The notes: generated by a model from the letters alone, not told the origin. Numbered from the stretch's first letter, positions 1-9,483 are shown. The stretch is 64,000 bases of DNA from Spiro-02 sp034114085 (GCA_034114085.1 JAXEWB010000086.1:60773-124772); one strand, 5' to 3'. Translations and numbers: made by a program.

Positions 1-2
1 AG

Positions 3-104
3 TATGTCATGTCTCTGGATAGGGTTGATTTCAGCCGTGACGGCATCGCCCATGTGAATATTATAGATTTTCTCCTTCACAAAGTGGATGTTGCGCTGAC
101 ATGA
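3..104 (+). CDS. C-terminal end of an unidentified protein (partial)
   Basis: An open frame enters from the left edge and runs 33 codons to a TGA. It ends in the residues LLHKVDVALT. The frame has no internal stop and a plausible mix of hydrophobic and charged residues, but it is too short to assign to a family. A hairpin follows it, although the T-rich side of that hairpin serves the opposite strand. It could equally be non-coding. Confidence 0.3.
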   Translation, partial: YVMSLDRVDFSRDGIAHVNIIDFLLHKVDVALT

Positions 105-120
105 TTCTTTTTGAATGAAA

Positions 121-162
121 CAAAACAACCCAATGACCCCGCACAACGCAGACCATTGGGTT
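121..162 (-). terminator. Rho-independent terminator of the pectate lyase gene
   Basis: The arms AACCCAATG (127-135) and CATTGGGTT (154-162) are perfect reverse complements. Read on the minus strand the hairpin is followed by GTTTTGTTTC, a T-rich tail. It lies 30 bases past the stop codon of the pectate lyase gene. Confidence 0.7.
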
Positions 163-191
163 CGTCTCATGACTAGCTGTCTGAAATGAGC

Positions 192-1514
192 TTATTTGAG
201 CCCCATGACTTCGAGGGTATAGCCGTAGAGCCACTGCTTGATGTCTGCCTGAGGGACTTCAAGCGCCCTGTATGTGGGTTCCGCGGTGGGATAGCCGCCG
301 ACTTCGTTCTGGCTGTTGATGATTTGTCCCGTACCATTGTGGAACTCCTCGATGAGCCGGAGGTCGGTCGCGTCTCTGTCCGCAGGTCTTGCGCCGGCAT
401 ACTTGAGGACATATTCGGGAACGTCCTCAGCGGGAAGAACCGGCAAACCTTCAATCCAGATAGGCTTTTCTTCAAGGAGCGTGATAGGAATCGACTCGTC
501 AGTGAGTTTTCCCGGAGTTACGCCGTCCTTTTTGTAGATGACATTATCTTCAAGATAGCCCCGCTCATCATTTTCGGGATAATTGGAACCTACCATCGCC
601 ACGACCGTGGTGGACGGACCTTCTTTCTCGTAGTTGCCCACGATGGACACGATCGGAGTGCTAGGCTGTTCGTCCAGGCCCTTCCATTCCTTTGGAATCC
701 ATGAAAGCCGAATCGCCCATGCGCCGGGATTGTAGATCAGGTTGTTCAGGACGATTCCCGAAGAATTGCCTTTGAACCAAGGATTTCGTTCATAGTTGTG
801 GGCGTAGTAGTTGCCGATGATTGAAATATTCGTGCAATCGTCCATGACAAGAGTACCCATGGAGTGATTCATTGTCTGCTTCTTATGAACGGACCAAGCG
901 AGTCCTTCAGAAATAAAATTATAACTATAAGTAATGTTGTGTGATGCGTTCTCTGGACCTTTGCCTCTCAGTCCTGATATGGACAGGTTCTCGTCGACGC
1001 CCCAGGAAACAGAACAGTGATCTACGACGATGTTATAGGAATTGCCATTGGCGCTTGTGGATATCTCGGGTTCAAATCCCTCTCCAATCGCTGCGCCGGC
1101 ATCACCCATCCTGAATCTGATATGCTGCATGACGATGTCATGTGTGTTGAATGTGATTCCTCCGCGGATACAGGTGATTCCCGGGTTCGGCGCGGTCTGT
1201 CCGGCGATCGTCAGGTATGGATTGTTGATTTTTATCTGCTGCTTTCCAAGATCAATGATACCGCCGACTTCGAATACTATGACCCTTGGTCCATCCGCTT
1301 CAAGGGCGGCTTTGAAAGAGCCCTCGCCATCTGCATTGAGGTTGGTCACTTTGATGACGGTTCCTCCGAGACCACCCTTTGTTTCCGAGCCATATCCAAT
1401 AAGTTCCAGGGGCGCTTCTTGATTCGCCTGGGCTGGTTGCATTTCTGATATTGGCTGAGAAAAAGCAGGCAATATCATGCATAGTGTCAATACGAGAGCA
1501 AAAATTCGTTTCAT
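192..1514 (-). CDS. Secreted pectate lyase (PL1-like, parallel beta-helix)
   Basis: The product is 440 residues. The first ~22 (MKRIFALVLTLCMILPAFS) form a signal peptide, so the enzyme is exported. The body has the stacked short-strand pattern of a pectate lyase beta-helix: TIAGQTAPNPGI near residue 105, HDIVMQHIRFRMGDAG, then VDHCSVSWGVDENLS, and later NYYAHNYERNPWFKGN. The family cleaves polygalacturonate by beta-elimination using calcium and an arginine as base. The start chosen has AAGGAG eight bases upstream; an upstream in-frame ATG at 1568 would bury the signal peptide. It is divergent from a ROK regulator and ends at a terminator. Pectin as substrate follows from the family; the exact subfamily is uncertain. 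Confidence 0.85.
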   Translation of the reverse strand: MKRIFALVLTLCMILPAFSQPISEMQPAQANQEAPLELIGYGSETKGGLGGTVIKVTNLNADGEGSFKAALEADGPRVIVFEVGGIIDLGKQQIKINNPYLTIAGQTAPNPGITCIRGGITFNTHDIVMQHIRFRMGDAGAAIGEGFEPEISTSANGNSYNIVVDHCSVSWGVDENLSISGLRGKGPENASHNITYSYNFISEGLAWSVHKKQTMNHSMGTLVMDDCTNISIIGNYYAHNYERNPWFKGNSSGIVLNNLIYNPGAWAIRLSWIPKEWKGLDEQPSTPIVSIVGNYEKEGPSTTVVAMVGSNYPENDERGYLEDNVIYKKDGVTPGKLTDESIPITLLEEKPIWIEGLPVLPAEDVPEYVLKYAGARPADRDATDLRLIEEFHNGTGQIINSQNEVGGYPTAEPTYRALEVPQADIKQWLYGYTLEVMGLK

Positions 1515-1699
1515 GCGATTTCTCCTTGAAGTCAGTGTAAAGCTCTTGTTCATTTTCACAAGTGACAATTATGATCTGATGGTGACACTTTTTTCATGGA
1601 TCTGGTTTGCGTCCAATTAGGGGCATATATATGATGTTGAGCCAGAAGGAATACTGTACGATGGGTTAAGTTGTCGCGGGCGGAAGGCGGATTCATAAT

Positions 1700-1728
1700 T
1701 TGTTTTTACTTCAACGCTGTGCTATACT
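1700..1728 (+). promoter_or_regulatory. Promoter of the ROK regulator gene
   Basis: TTGTTT (1700-1705) and TATACT (1723-1728) are separated by exactly 17 bases. The expected transcript start is about 15 bases before the ribosome binding site CGGAGGTAA of the ROK gene. The rest of the 237-base divergent spacer (1515-1751) shows a short CTTGT/ACAAG inverted repeat near 1541-1561 but no clear promoter for the lyase. Confidence 0.6.
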
Positions 1729-1751
1729 TTTCAAGATGTCGGAGGTAACTC

Positions 1752-2906
1752 ATGAATAGTCCAATGGTAACAAAAATAGAAAGGGAAACCTACACGCCCA
1801 TTGAATTGAAACATCTCAACCTCCAAAGCGTCTACAACTATTTGTACGATCATAAAACCGCCTCGCGACTTGCTATTGCGAACAACACCGGTCTGAGCCT
1901 GCCGACAGTGGCGGCCAATATTCAGGAACTGGTGGGAAGCGGTCTTGTACTCAACTGCGGCGAACAGAAATCGACAGGAGGTCGTAGGGCGCAGGAATTT
2001 GCCTGCAACAATTTGGCGCGCATCGCCATCGGTGTTGAGATTCTGAAAGAAAGCGTCCAAATTGGAGCCATCGATCTCTATGGAACCATTCTGAGAGAAT
2101 CTTCCAAGGAACTTGTATTTGCAAATGAAGATGCGTATTATCAAGAACTTGGAGATTTTGTCAATGCTTTTGCGAACATGTTGCCGTTCGAAAAAAAACA
2201 ACTGCTGGGAATCGGCATTGCAATCCAGGGGTTGATTTCTCATGATGGCGAGACGATAGAGTATTCCGGTATCCTGAAATGTCCGGGAGTCAGACGGGAC
2301 AAGTTCCAGCAGTACATCGATCTTCCCTGTGTACTCATGCATGATACCGGTGCTGCCGCTCTTGCCGAGATTTGGCATACGACTGATATCCGCAATGCGA
2401 TATATCTTGCCCTGAACAGGAATTTCGGCGGCACATTGATTCTCAATGGGCATGTGCAGAAAAGCAAGGAGCTGAGTAGCGGGACGATAGAGCACATGTG
2501 CCTTGATCCTACCGGCCCGTTATGCTATTGCGGGCAGCATGGTTGTATCGAGACATTCTGTTCGGCGAATCTTCTTAGAGAAAAATCAGGGCTGGAGATT
2601 CCTGTTTTCTTTGAAAGGCTCCATGAAAACGATCAGGTCTGTAAAGATATCTGGGATACCTTCACCCGGTATCTATCCATCGCAATCAATAATATCCGTA
2701 TGGTCGTGGACTGTGATTTTATCATTGGTGGATATTTGATGCAGTTCATGAATGAAGACGATTTGATCCTTATCCAGGAATATGTGAAACAGCATTGCTT
2801 CAATAACAACAATTCGTTTTTGCTGAAGCCAAGTCGCTATGGCGACAAGTCGCCTATGTTGGGCGCGGCAATCGCCTTGGTTGATTCCTTCCTATTATCG
2901 ATCTGA
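1752..2906 (+). CDS. ROK-family transcriptional repressor (NagC/XylR type)
   Basis: The product is 384 residues. Residues ~15-75 form a winged helix-turn-helix (ASRLAIANNTGLSLPTVAAN followed by the wing). The rest is a ROK sugar-kinase fold. The ROK zinc motif is intact as CYCGQHGCIE (near residue 258), with the upstream GTIEH histidine. The usual catalytic aspartate region reads HDTGAAA, so kinase activity is unlikely and the fold probably serves as a sugar sensor. GGAGG lies seven bases before the ATG. The last 12 bases overlap the tail of the convergent gene. It probably controls the pectate lyase and the sulfatase/transporter operons next to it; the shared AT-rich element at 9598 and 10494 is its best candidate operator, as an inference. 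Confidence 0.88.
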   Translation: MNSPMVTKIERETYTPIELKHLNLQSVYNYLYDHKTASRLAIANNTGLSLPTVAANIQELVGSGLVLNCGEQKSTGGRRAQEFACNNLARIAIGVEILKESVQIGAIDLYGTILRESSKELVFANEDAYYQELGDFVNAFANMLPFEKKQLLGIGIAIQGLISHDGETIEYSGILKCPGVRRDKFQQYIDLPCVLMHDTGAAALAEIWHTTDIRNAIYLALNRNFGGTLILNGHVQKSKELSSGTIEHMCLDPTGPLCYCGQHGCIETFCSANLLREKSGLEIPVFFERLHENDQVCKDIWDTFTRYLSIAINNIRMVVDCDFIIGGYLMQFMNEDDLILIQEYVKQHCFNNNNSFLLKPSRYGDKSPMLGAAIALVDSFLLSI

Positions 2907-3848
2907 GGGCTTGGAGTTTTTGATTCCCTTTTCACAGGTAATCTCCAAGGTTCCCCCCTTTTCCAAAATGGCGTCGACCGTTCCATTCCAATGGGTGAGG
3001 TAGAAGTCTGTTCCATGAGCGGGATAGCTTATGTATGGCTCTTCAGGAACATAGAAACGCCAATAGGCAAGCAACTCAGGCGCTGGAATCGGCGGATCGG
3101 AATCTCTCGAAGCGACAGCGCTCCGTGCGCCTACGGCTTCAATCCATTGGGGGGTATTGGATGTGTATGCGCCATGATGGTTGACCTTTGCCAATACCGA
3201 TTTTAATTCTGACCGGTGATGTTTTATGATGTAAGCTTCCGCAGTATAGTATAAATCACCGGCTATGAGAAAAGAGCCGGCTTCGTAGGTAAACCGCAGG
3301 GTGATCGAGGAATCATTAAGAAGCATCGCCGTCGGTTGGACATATCCATCGTATGGAGTCACAAGATTCATCTTTGCAAGATAACGGTCGTAATCCTTCC
3401 TGTTGCTCGGAAAGTCGTGTGGAGGATTGAGTACATTGCAATGGACTGGCCCAAAGTCAAGTTCCATGCCTTCCCAAAGCGGAACGACGGTCATGTGATG
3501 TCGGTCTAGAGCTTCCTTAAAGGGTGGGACGGAAGGGATGATTTCAGACGCAAAATAGTCGATGGGGAGACAATATATCTTCTGAACCGGAAATGCATCC
3601 AATATTGCGGCCGCTCCACCCACATGGTCACGGTGCAAATGGGTGATAACTAGGTTGTCTATGGCCGTAATGTTGAAATCATGCAGTTTTTTGATTATTA
3701 CCGGGGCGATTTCTGAAATACCGCAATCAATAAGCATGTTTTCCCCGTGAGGGAAAAACAGTAGTGTTGAATCACCGGTCTTAAGCTCGTCATAAGCTGT
3801 CGCCGATTCAAGGTTCAGAAAATGAATAGAAAAAGGCCGTTCCTGCAT
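2895..3848 (-). CDS. Metallo-beta-lactamase-fold hydrolase (ComEC/Rec2-like)
   Basis: The product is 317 residues. The metal-binding signature THLHRDHVGG sits near residues 69-78, after the strand motif MLIDCG. Later metal ligands are plausible in AGDLYY and NHHGAYTSN, the last typical of ComEC-like soluble hydrolases. There is no signal peptide. It is the last gene of the leftward operon, six bases after the TIM-barrel gene and with GGAGATT before its ATG. In this setting it may hydrolyse a lactone, a phosphodiester or another ester from the imported glycan, but the substrate cannot be read from the sequence. Confidence 0.75.
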   Translation of the reverse strand: MQERPFSIHFLNLESATAYDELKTGDSTLLFFPHGENMLIDCGISEIAPVIIKKLHDFNITAIDNLVITHLHRDHVGGAAAILDAFPVQKIYCLPIDYFASEIIPSVPPFKEALDRHHMTVVPLWEGMELDFGPVHCNVLNPPHDFPSNRKDYDRYLAKMNLVTPYDGYVQPTAMLLNDSSITLRFTYEAGSFLIAGDLYYTAEAYIIKHHRSELKSVLAKVNHHGAYTSNTPQWIEAVGARSAVASRDSDPPIPAPELLAYWRFYVPEEPYISYPAHGTDFYLTHWNGTVDAILEKGGTLEITCEKGIKNSKPSDR

Positions 3849-3854
3849 CTATCG

Positions 3855-4706
3855 TCAATCTCCGATGATGTCTTTCGCTATTTCAACGGCAAATTTCATG
3901 ATGTACATATGATACTGTGACGGCATATAACGAGTCAGCTCATGGATTTCATAGGTGAAATCTCCGCCATACCCCGATGCCTTCAAGGCTTTTGCGACAT
4001 GCTTCCAGTCAATATTTCCAAGGTATGGCAACGTGTGGTCATCGAAACGACCTCTGTTGTCTGCGATATGTGTCGCTTTCAGATGTGGGCCGAGCTTCAG
4101 GATTGATTCCTCTTGGTTCTGTTTCATGATATTGGCATGTCCTGTATCCCAGCAGACGCCAAACACTTGATTGTCGCCGAGACGGTCCAATAGTTCCAAT
4201 AGATCGTCGGCTGTGGTGAATTGATCGGGAAACATGTTTTCAATGGCGATTCCCACATGGTTGTTTGCCGCAAGGTCTGCGAATTGCCGATACCACTGGA
4301 GGTTTCTTTCAAGAACCTGCTGATGAGTGAGGCCCTCCGTATCATGTCCATGCAGTGGATGAATCACTGTCCATGGTATTCCCAGCCGTCCCGAGATGAT
4401 GATGTCGCGTTTTGTCATTGTCACTATATGCGCATCAAGTTCTGGCGTATAATGGAAAGTTCCGGAACGGAAGATTGCATGTGACTGAGTAGCTTTCAAG
4501 GCGGTATCGCATAATGCTTGGGCCACATCGTCGGTCCAGCGTTCCCATGCGTCGCTGATGGGGCCGCCGGGGAGGGAAGCTGTGTTCATACTGATATCTA
4601 CAGCTTCAAAACCAGCTTGCTTGATGATTCGGACGCTCTGGGCTGCTGAATATGGCGAATCCTTGTCCCGTAGTTGATGGATATTGGTTGAGGTGGAAAT
4701 TCTCAT
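3855..4706 (-). CDS. Sugar phosphate isomerase/epimerase (xylose-isomerase-like TIM barrel)
   Basis: The product is 283 residues with the AP-endonuclease-2/xylose isomerase TIM-barrel layout: a first strand MRISTSTN, IENMFPD in the middle (metal-binding Glu), CWDTGHANIM (Asp/His ligands) and HIADNRGRFDDHTLP, ending with a strand containing FTYEIHEL. These acidic and histidine residues bind a divalent metal in the family. It is cytoplasmic and lies between a sulfatase and a hydrolase, so it most likely isomerises or epimerises the desulfated sugar. The exact reaction is unknown. Confidence 0.8.
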   Translation of the reverse strand: MRISTSTNIHQLRDKDSPYSAAQSVRIIKQAGFEAVDISMNTASLPGGPISDAWERWTDDVAQALCDTALKATQSHAIFRSGTFHYTPELDAHIVTMTKRDIIISGRLGIPWTVIHPLHGHDTEGLTHQQVLERNLQWYRQFADLAANNHVGIAIENMFPDQFTTADDLLELLDRLGDNQVFGVCWDTGHANIMKQNQEESILKLGPHLKATHIADNRGRFDDHTLPYLGNIDWKHVAKALKASGYGGDFTYEIHELTRYMPSQYHMYIMKFAVEIAKDIIGD

Positions 4707-4723
4707 GCAGTTTTTCCCTTGTA

Positions 4724-6220
4724 TCAGTTTTTTGAATATTCTACCTGAACCCAGGGGTAGAAAGCCTTGTTGCCATGGACATCTTCGAGTCTTCCCAATT
4801 GCCCGCGACCGGCAACCGGCTCGTTTTTCCCGTCATGAGCTGGATCGACATAATGGTTGAACCATGTTTCCATCCGGGCTTTCATTTCCGATACTTTTGC
4901 TTCAATGAAGTCCGGCCCGTAGGTGAAATATCGGTTTTCATTGAGCAGGTTGAAGATTTCATCCGGGTCATGTACGAGGTCGTACAATTCATCTGGACCG
5001 TCCGGATAGCGATGGATATACTTCCATTCCTTTGTTCGGATCATGCGGGACTGTCCATATTCGTCATAGACATTGATGCTTTCATGGTAATCATTTTGCT
5101 CACCCTCAAGGAGTGTTTTTGCAAAACTTTTCCCGGGAAGCTTGCTTGCTTCGGGATTCTCAATTCCTATAAGGTCGAGAAGGGTAGGCATGAAGTCGTA
5201 TGCACTTGTGAGTGCTGTACTGGTAACGCCCTGCTTGAAATATCCGGGGCAGCTAAAGATGCATGGGACTTTTACGCAAGTATCGAACAGATTGAGCGGC
5301 TGGGTACAATTTCCTTTTCCCCAGATGCCATGCTGTCCGCACGCAAAGCCGTTGTCACTCATGAATACGATGATGGTATTGTCACGAATTCCGCGAGCTT
5401 CAAGCATCGTCAGAATTCTTCCAACGGCGTCGTCTATTCCTTGGATAGCCGCATAATAACCGGACAGCAGGTCACGCATCGTAAGATAACTTCTGTCCGG
5501 ATTGCAGAAAGTTTCGCTGTACTGGATGTCTACGGGGTGTTTCAAACTCCATGCACTACGGGGATCCTGCCGAACATCGGAAAATGTACAGTTGTCATGA
5601 TAATAGTCCACATATTCAGGTTTATGCTGGTCAACATGCGGACTATGGGGGGCCGTAAAGGCCAAATTCAGATAGAACGGCTTGCTGTCCACCGCGTTGC
5701 ATCGTTCATCGATGAATGATATGGCGTCGTCACAGATTACATCTGTCAGATAGCCTTGTGATTGGAACCGTTCCATCCCACGATAGACGACGGCGTCGTG
5801 GTAAGTTCCGCTGCCGCCACAGGTCGTAAACCAATGGGAATATCCTTTTTGAGGATGCCCTGTAGCTCCCATGTGCCATTTCCCGCTCTGTCCGCAGACA
5901 TATCCGTGTTGCGACAACAACTCCGTATAGCCAGTAAGACCTTCAAGATATTCAATGGCGGCGGTATCTTTTTGGCTGTCACCGTTTCCTATGCGGAGCC
6001 AATCGTGGATTCCATGTTGGGACGGAATACGTCCGGTGAGAATCGATGCCCGGGCGGGAGAACATACCGGCGAGGTACAAAAGAAATTCTCAAATCGTAT
6101 TCCTTCATTCGCAAGTCTGTCGATATTGGGAGTACGGATCTCTTTGTTTCCATAGCATCCCAGCGACCAGGCGCCCTGATCATCCGTCAGAAAAAGTATG
6201 ATATTGGGTTTTTCCTTCAT
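4724..6220 (-). CDS. Sulfatase, formylglycine (Cys) type
   Basis: The product is 498 residues and starts KPNIILFLTDDQGAWSLGCY, with the two metal-binding aspartates at 13 and 14. The activation motif CSPAR begins at Cys53, the cysteine converted to formylglycine by an anaerobic or FGE-type maturase. Further family marks are GKWHMG, MSDNGFACGQHG and the C-terminal EWKYIHRYPDGPDELYDL. No signal peptide is visible, so it probably acts in the cytoplasm on an imported sulfated sugar. It directly follows the permease genes (6-base gap). No maturase gene is in this window. Arylsulfatase versus choline or glycan sulfatase cannot be told apart here. Confidence 0.9.
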   Translation of the reverse strand: MKEKPNIILFLTDDQGAWSLGCYGNKEIRTPNIDRLANEGIRFENFFCTSPVCSPARASILTGRIPSQHGIHDWLRIGNGDSQKDTAAIEYLEGLTGYTELLSQHGYVCGQSGKWHMGATGHPQKGYSHWFTTCGGSGTYHDAVVYRGMERFQSQGYLTDVICDDAISFIDERCNAVDSKPFYLNLAFTAPHSPHVDQHKPEYVDYYHDNCTFSDVRQDPRSAWSLKHPVDIQYSETFCNPDRSYLTMRDLLSGYYAAIQGIDDAVGRILTMLEARGIRDNTIIVFMSDNGFACGQHGIWGKGNCTQPLNLFDTCVKVPCIFSCPGYFKQGVTSTALTSAYDFMPTLLDLIGIENPEASKLPGKSFAKTLLEGEQNDYHESINVYDEYGQSRMIRTKEWKYIHRYPDGPDELYDLVHDPDEIFNLLNENRYFTYGPDFIEAKVSEMKARMETWFNHYVDPAHDGKNEPVAGRGQLGRLEDVHGNKAFYPWVQVEYSKN

Positions 6221-6226
6221 TGCAGC

Positions 6227-7066
6227 TTATCCTTTGATACCGGTTTTCGCGATGCCTTCCTCAAAGTAATTTTGGGCGGAGGCATAGAGTATCATGATAG
6301 GGACGATTGCGCTGGAGGCCGCCGCGAGCATCAGATTATAGTCTTTCGCCGTGTTGGTAAGATAATAGCGTATCCCCAGTGTTACTGTGTACAATTTCTG
6401 GTTGGCGAGGAAAATCAACGGATTGAGATATTCGTTCCATGTACCAATAAAGCACAGGACTGAGACCGAGATCATTACATTTTTTGTAAGCGGAGTGAGG
6501 ATTTTTGCCCAGAACGTCAGGTGGCTTGCTCCATCGATTGTCGCCGCTTCCTGCAATTCCTTGGGAAAACTCATGAAGAACTGCCTGAAGAGGAAAATTG
6601 ACGATATGCTGAAGAAGTGGGGTAGGATAATGCTCCACAAAGTGTTGTAGATACCGATTTCTCTGAACAGTACATATCTTGGAATGATGACTGCTTGCGT
6701 TGGGATCATCATCGTTATGAGGAAAATGATGAAAAGTATGTTTCTTCCTTTGAATTTGATCATCGCGAAGGAATAGGCAGCCATTGAAGAAATGACGACC
6801 TGTCCTACTAGCGAAAAAACTGAAATGAAGATTGAATTGAAGTATAGCTTGTAAAATGGAAAATCCACGGAAGTCCAAATTTCTTTATAATTTTCCCAAT
6901 GAAGACGATCCGTCACCCATCTGAATGGACTTTGAAAGACCTGTGGCGATGTCTTCAACGAAGATGAAAGCATCCAGAACAGAGGTAGGAGAAAGAGAAT
7001 GGAGAGGGCTATGAACAGTATTGTTCGAAACACCTTCATTGCGATGAGTCCTTTATTTGATTTCAT
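6227..7066 (-). CDS. Carbohydrate ABC transporter permease (MalG/CUT1 type)
   Basis: The product is 279 residues with about six membrane segments, the first at residues ~12-32. The EAA loop that contacts the ATPase reads EAATIDGASHLTFWAKILTPL near residues 180-200. AGGAGAGC precedes the ATG. It pairs with the upstream MalF-type permease. No ATPase gene is present in the operon, so a shared MsmX/UgpC-type ATPase elsewhere in the genome is presumably used. Confidence 0.9.
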   Translation of the reverse strand: MKSNKGLIAMKVFRTILFIALSILFLLPLFWMLSSSLKTSPQVFQSPFRWVTDRLHWENYKEIWTSVDFPFYKLYFNSIFISVFSLVGQVVISSMAAYSFAMIKFKGRNILFIIFLITMMIPTQAVIIPRYVLFREIGIYNTLWSIILPHFFSISSIFLFRQFFMSFPKELQEAATIDGASHLTFWAKILTPLTKNVMISVSVLCFIGTWNEYLNPLIFLANQKLYTVTLGIRYYLTNTAKDYNLMLAAASSAIVPIMILYASAQNYFEEGIAKTGIKG

Positions 7067-7087
7067 GGTATATGCTCTCCTTCAATC

Positions 7088-7987
7088 CTATTCGTAAAAG
7101 ACCCATTTTTTCTGTCCCCACATCTGGAATACGGTGACCAAGAGAATGATTAATACTAATATCCATGATTCCGCGCTTGCGTAGCCAAAGTTGTATTTCT
7201 TGAAAGCTTCTTCGTATATCAAGACCACCATACTTACAGAACCGCTGGCTTTACTTGATTCCGTAATGACATTGATTGCGACAAATATCTGGAAGGTTGA
7301 AATCATTCGTATGACGAGCAGGTAGAAGGTCGTGGGAGAAATCAACGGGAAGGTGATTTTCCAAAATTTCTGAGTATCCGACGCACCATCGATCGTAGCC
7401 GCCTCATATAGCTCCTTCGGTATATCCTGAAGTGCGGCTATGTATATGAGCATGCAAAATCCCAATCCAGTATATATCATGAGTGCGACGACTGGTATTC
7501 GGCTGAGAGAACCGTCGGACAACCAGTTTGGAAGATTTCCTTTCGAAACATGGAACCACTTCATCAGAATTTCATTGATGACTCCATCGGCGCGGAACAA
7601 CATCTTGAATACAGCACTCAGAGCGACCATGTTTGAAATATAGGGGACGAAGAATGCAAAGCGCAGATAATGCTTGCAATACAACGTTTGGTTCAGGCAA
7701 TAGGCGAGTACAAGCCCGATGAATACAGAAGCGGGAACAATTGTTATCGTATAGAAGAATGTATTTCTGAGAGCGACCTTGAACGAACGATCCTTCGTAA
7801 AAAGTCGGGTAAAGTTATCCAGCCCGATCCATTTTATCCCCTTGAATCCAGAAAGGAAGTTCCATTTCGTGAATGCAAGATAGACCGACATGACCAGGGG
7901 AATGATCAGGAGACACAGGAAAATAATCAAGGCGGGGGAGAGAAACGCATAGCCTATCAGAGTTTCTCTTGTATTTTTCTTTAACAT
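7088..7987 (-). CDS. Carbohydrate ABC transporter permease (MalF/UgpA CUT1 type)
   Basis: The product is 299 residues with six predicted membrane segments and an EAA loop ELYEAATIDGASDTQKFWKI near residue 190. It lies between the binding-protein gene and the MalG-type gene. Its ribosome binding site is weak (AGAGAG), and a strong stem-loop lies just upstream, which fits lower expression than the binding protein. Confidence 0.9.
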   Translation of the reverse strand: MLKKNTRETLIGYAFLSPALIIFLCLLIIPLVMSVYLAFTKWNFLSGFKGIKWIGLDNFTRLFTKDRSFKVALRNTFFYTITIVPASVFIGLVLAYCLNQTLYCKHYLRFAFFVPYISNMVALSAVFKMLFRADGVINEILMKWFHVSKGNLPNWLSDGSLSRIPVVALMIYTGLGFCMLIYIAALQDIPKELYEAATIDGASDTQKFWKITFPLISPTTFYLLVIRMISTFQIFVAINVITESSKASGSVSMVVLIYEEAFKKYNFGYASAESWILVLIILLVTVFQMWGQKKWVFYE

Positions 7988-8019
7988 ATAGTTTCTCTCT
8001 ATCTAGATAGAAAAGATTC

Positions 8020-8069
8020 AAAAAAGGATACAGTCATGGAGGGGCGGTCACCACCCCTCCATAAGACTG
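8020..8069 (-). terminator. Intra-operon attenuator after the binding-protein gene
   Basis: On the minus strand, CAGTC then ATGGAGGGG pairs with CCCCTCCAT then GACTG, a 9-base perfect stem extended by 5 bases after a TT bulge. Six T residues follow (8025-8020). It lies between the binding-protein stop codon and the first permease, so it should limit read-through into the permeases and stabilise the first cistron. Confidence 0.75.
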
Positions 8070-8076
8070 CACGATC

Positions 8077-9483
8077 TTAACGTTCTGCCAGTTTTTCTTG
8101 AATTGCCTCGTCAGCGAGTTCCTTCAATTCGGCAAGTCCTTCTTTAACTGGAAGTTGCTTGCCTAGAATATATGTTGTATATTCATCCAAAAGGCTCTGC
8201 ACTTCGGCATAGGCTACGATGTATTCTTCATGGTAGGCAGGTTGTCCGACGGCAAGAACGTTTTTGATATATGAATCAACGTCAACCCATTTCGCGGCTT
8301 CTTCCTTGGAACCGAAAACCAAATCCACAATTTCATCTGGATTCGTGTGAGTCCAAGTTGTGGTATGTCCGGCCTTGTACAGGTACTTGCCGCCATAGGT
8401 AGAGGCAAATTTAATGAATTCATACGCTGCGTCTGAATTCTGTGCGTTCGCTGCCACGCAGAAGAAAGAATTTGGCATATTTCCCAACGCATAGTTGGTT
8501 TCACCGGCATTATTCACTGGGTACGGAGCATATCCAAGAATAAAGTCATGTGGGTATTTATTCGTGTCCATGACGAAACGTGTCATGATGGATTCAACGC
8601 CTGTGGCGGCTTGCTCGTTCCACATCAGATCACGTGTTTTGATACCATCGGTAATCAGCTTGTTCTTATTGTACCAGATACCTTCATCAGCACAGTTAAT
8701 CAGACGTTGGAGGATAGTCGCGCACAGAGGATTGTCAAAATCAGAAAGACCATCGGCATTATACAATGCGTCAACGCCCTTTGTCTGGCGAAGCGCATAT
8801 GTCCAATAGTCCCTTTGGTTGAAGTCGGAACCTCCATATACGATTGTATTGCCTTGAGCATCCCTTTGCGTGAGCTTTCTGCTCGCTTCGGCATATTCAT
8901 CCCATGTCCAGGAATCTGGAATTGGCCCTAATCCTGCTTCATTCCATTTTGTCATGTTCACACCGACAAAGACGGAAAGTCCTCCAGATGGAATGACGAA
9001 AACCTGGTCGTTTGCGTCGACATATGCATCAGAACCCCATTCTTTTACAAGATCCAGGTTGTCATGATACAGCTTGTCAGTGATATTCAACAGAAGGCCG
9101 TTTTCCCACCTCGCCGCGGAGTTGAATGTTCCAAAACTCAACAGCGCGTCGATTTCGCCAGCCATCAACGCTGTATCGCAGGTCAAGTTCCCTTCTGTAT
9201 TGTTTGGGTAGACATTTACGATGACTTTGATGTTTGGATAATAAGTGTTGAAGTCCTTGACCATCTGACCTGTACCAAGAGCGTCGCCGAATGCCGTCCA
9301 GAACCTGACGGTTCCAGTTAGCTCGGATGCGTTTTTCGCAATGTAGACGGGATCGCCGGGGACCACTCTTTTTTCCACTGGCGCAGTTGGTACGGCTGCC
9401 GCGGTTTTTTCTTGAGAACCTCCAGCGAATACCGTGAATCCGGCAAGAATCAATACAAGAAGCATTGCCAAAACCTTTTTCAT
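8077..9483 (-). CDS. Sugar ABC transporter substrate-binding protein (CUT1)
   Basis: The product is 468 residues. The signal peptide MKKVLAMLLVLILAGFTVFA ends before GGSQEK, with no lipobox cysteine. The mature part has the extracellular solute-binding family-1 layout with aromatic-rich stretches (GSDFNQRDYWTYALRQ). AAGGAG lies eight bases before this ATG; an in-frame ATG at 9549 lacks a site and would mask the signal. It is the first gene of the six-gene leftward operon whose sulfatase suggests a sulfated oligosaccharide as ligand. Confidence 0.9.
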   Translation of the reverse strand: MKKVLAMLLVLILAGFTVFAGGSQEKTAAAVPTAPVEKRVVPGDPVYIAKNASELTGTVRFWTAFGDALGTGQMVKDFNTYYPNIKVIVNVYPNNTEGNLTCDTALMAGEIDALLSFGTFNSAARWENGLLLNITDKLYHDNLDLVKEWGSDAYVDANDQVFVIPSGGLSVFVGVNMTKWNEAGLGPIPDSWTWDEYAEASRKLTQRDAQGNTIVYGGSDFNQRDYWTYALRQTKGVDALYNADGLSDFDNPLCATILQRLINCADEGIWYNKNKLITDGIKTRDLMWNEQAATGVESIMTRFVMDTNKYPHDFILGYAPYPVNNAGETNYALGNMPNSFFCVAANAQNSDAAYEFIKFASTYGGKYLYKAGHTTTWTHTNPDEIVDLVFGSKEEAAKWVDVDSYIKNVLAVGQPAYHEEYIVAYAEVQSLLDEYTTYILGKQLPVKEGLAELKELADEAIQEKLAER

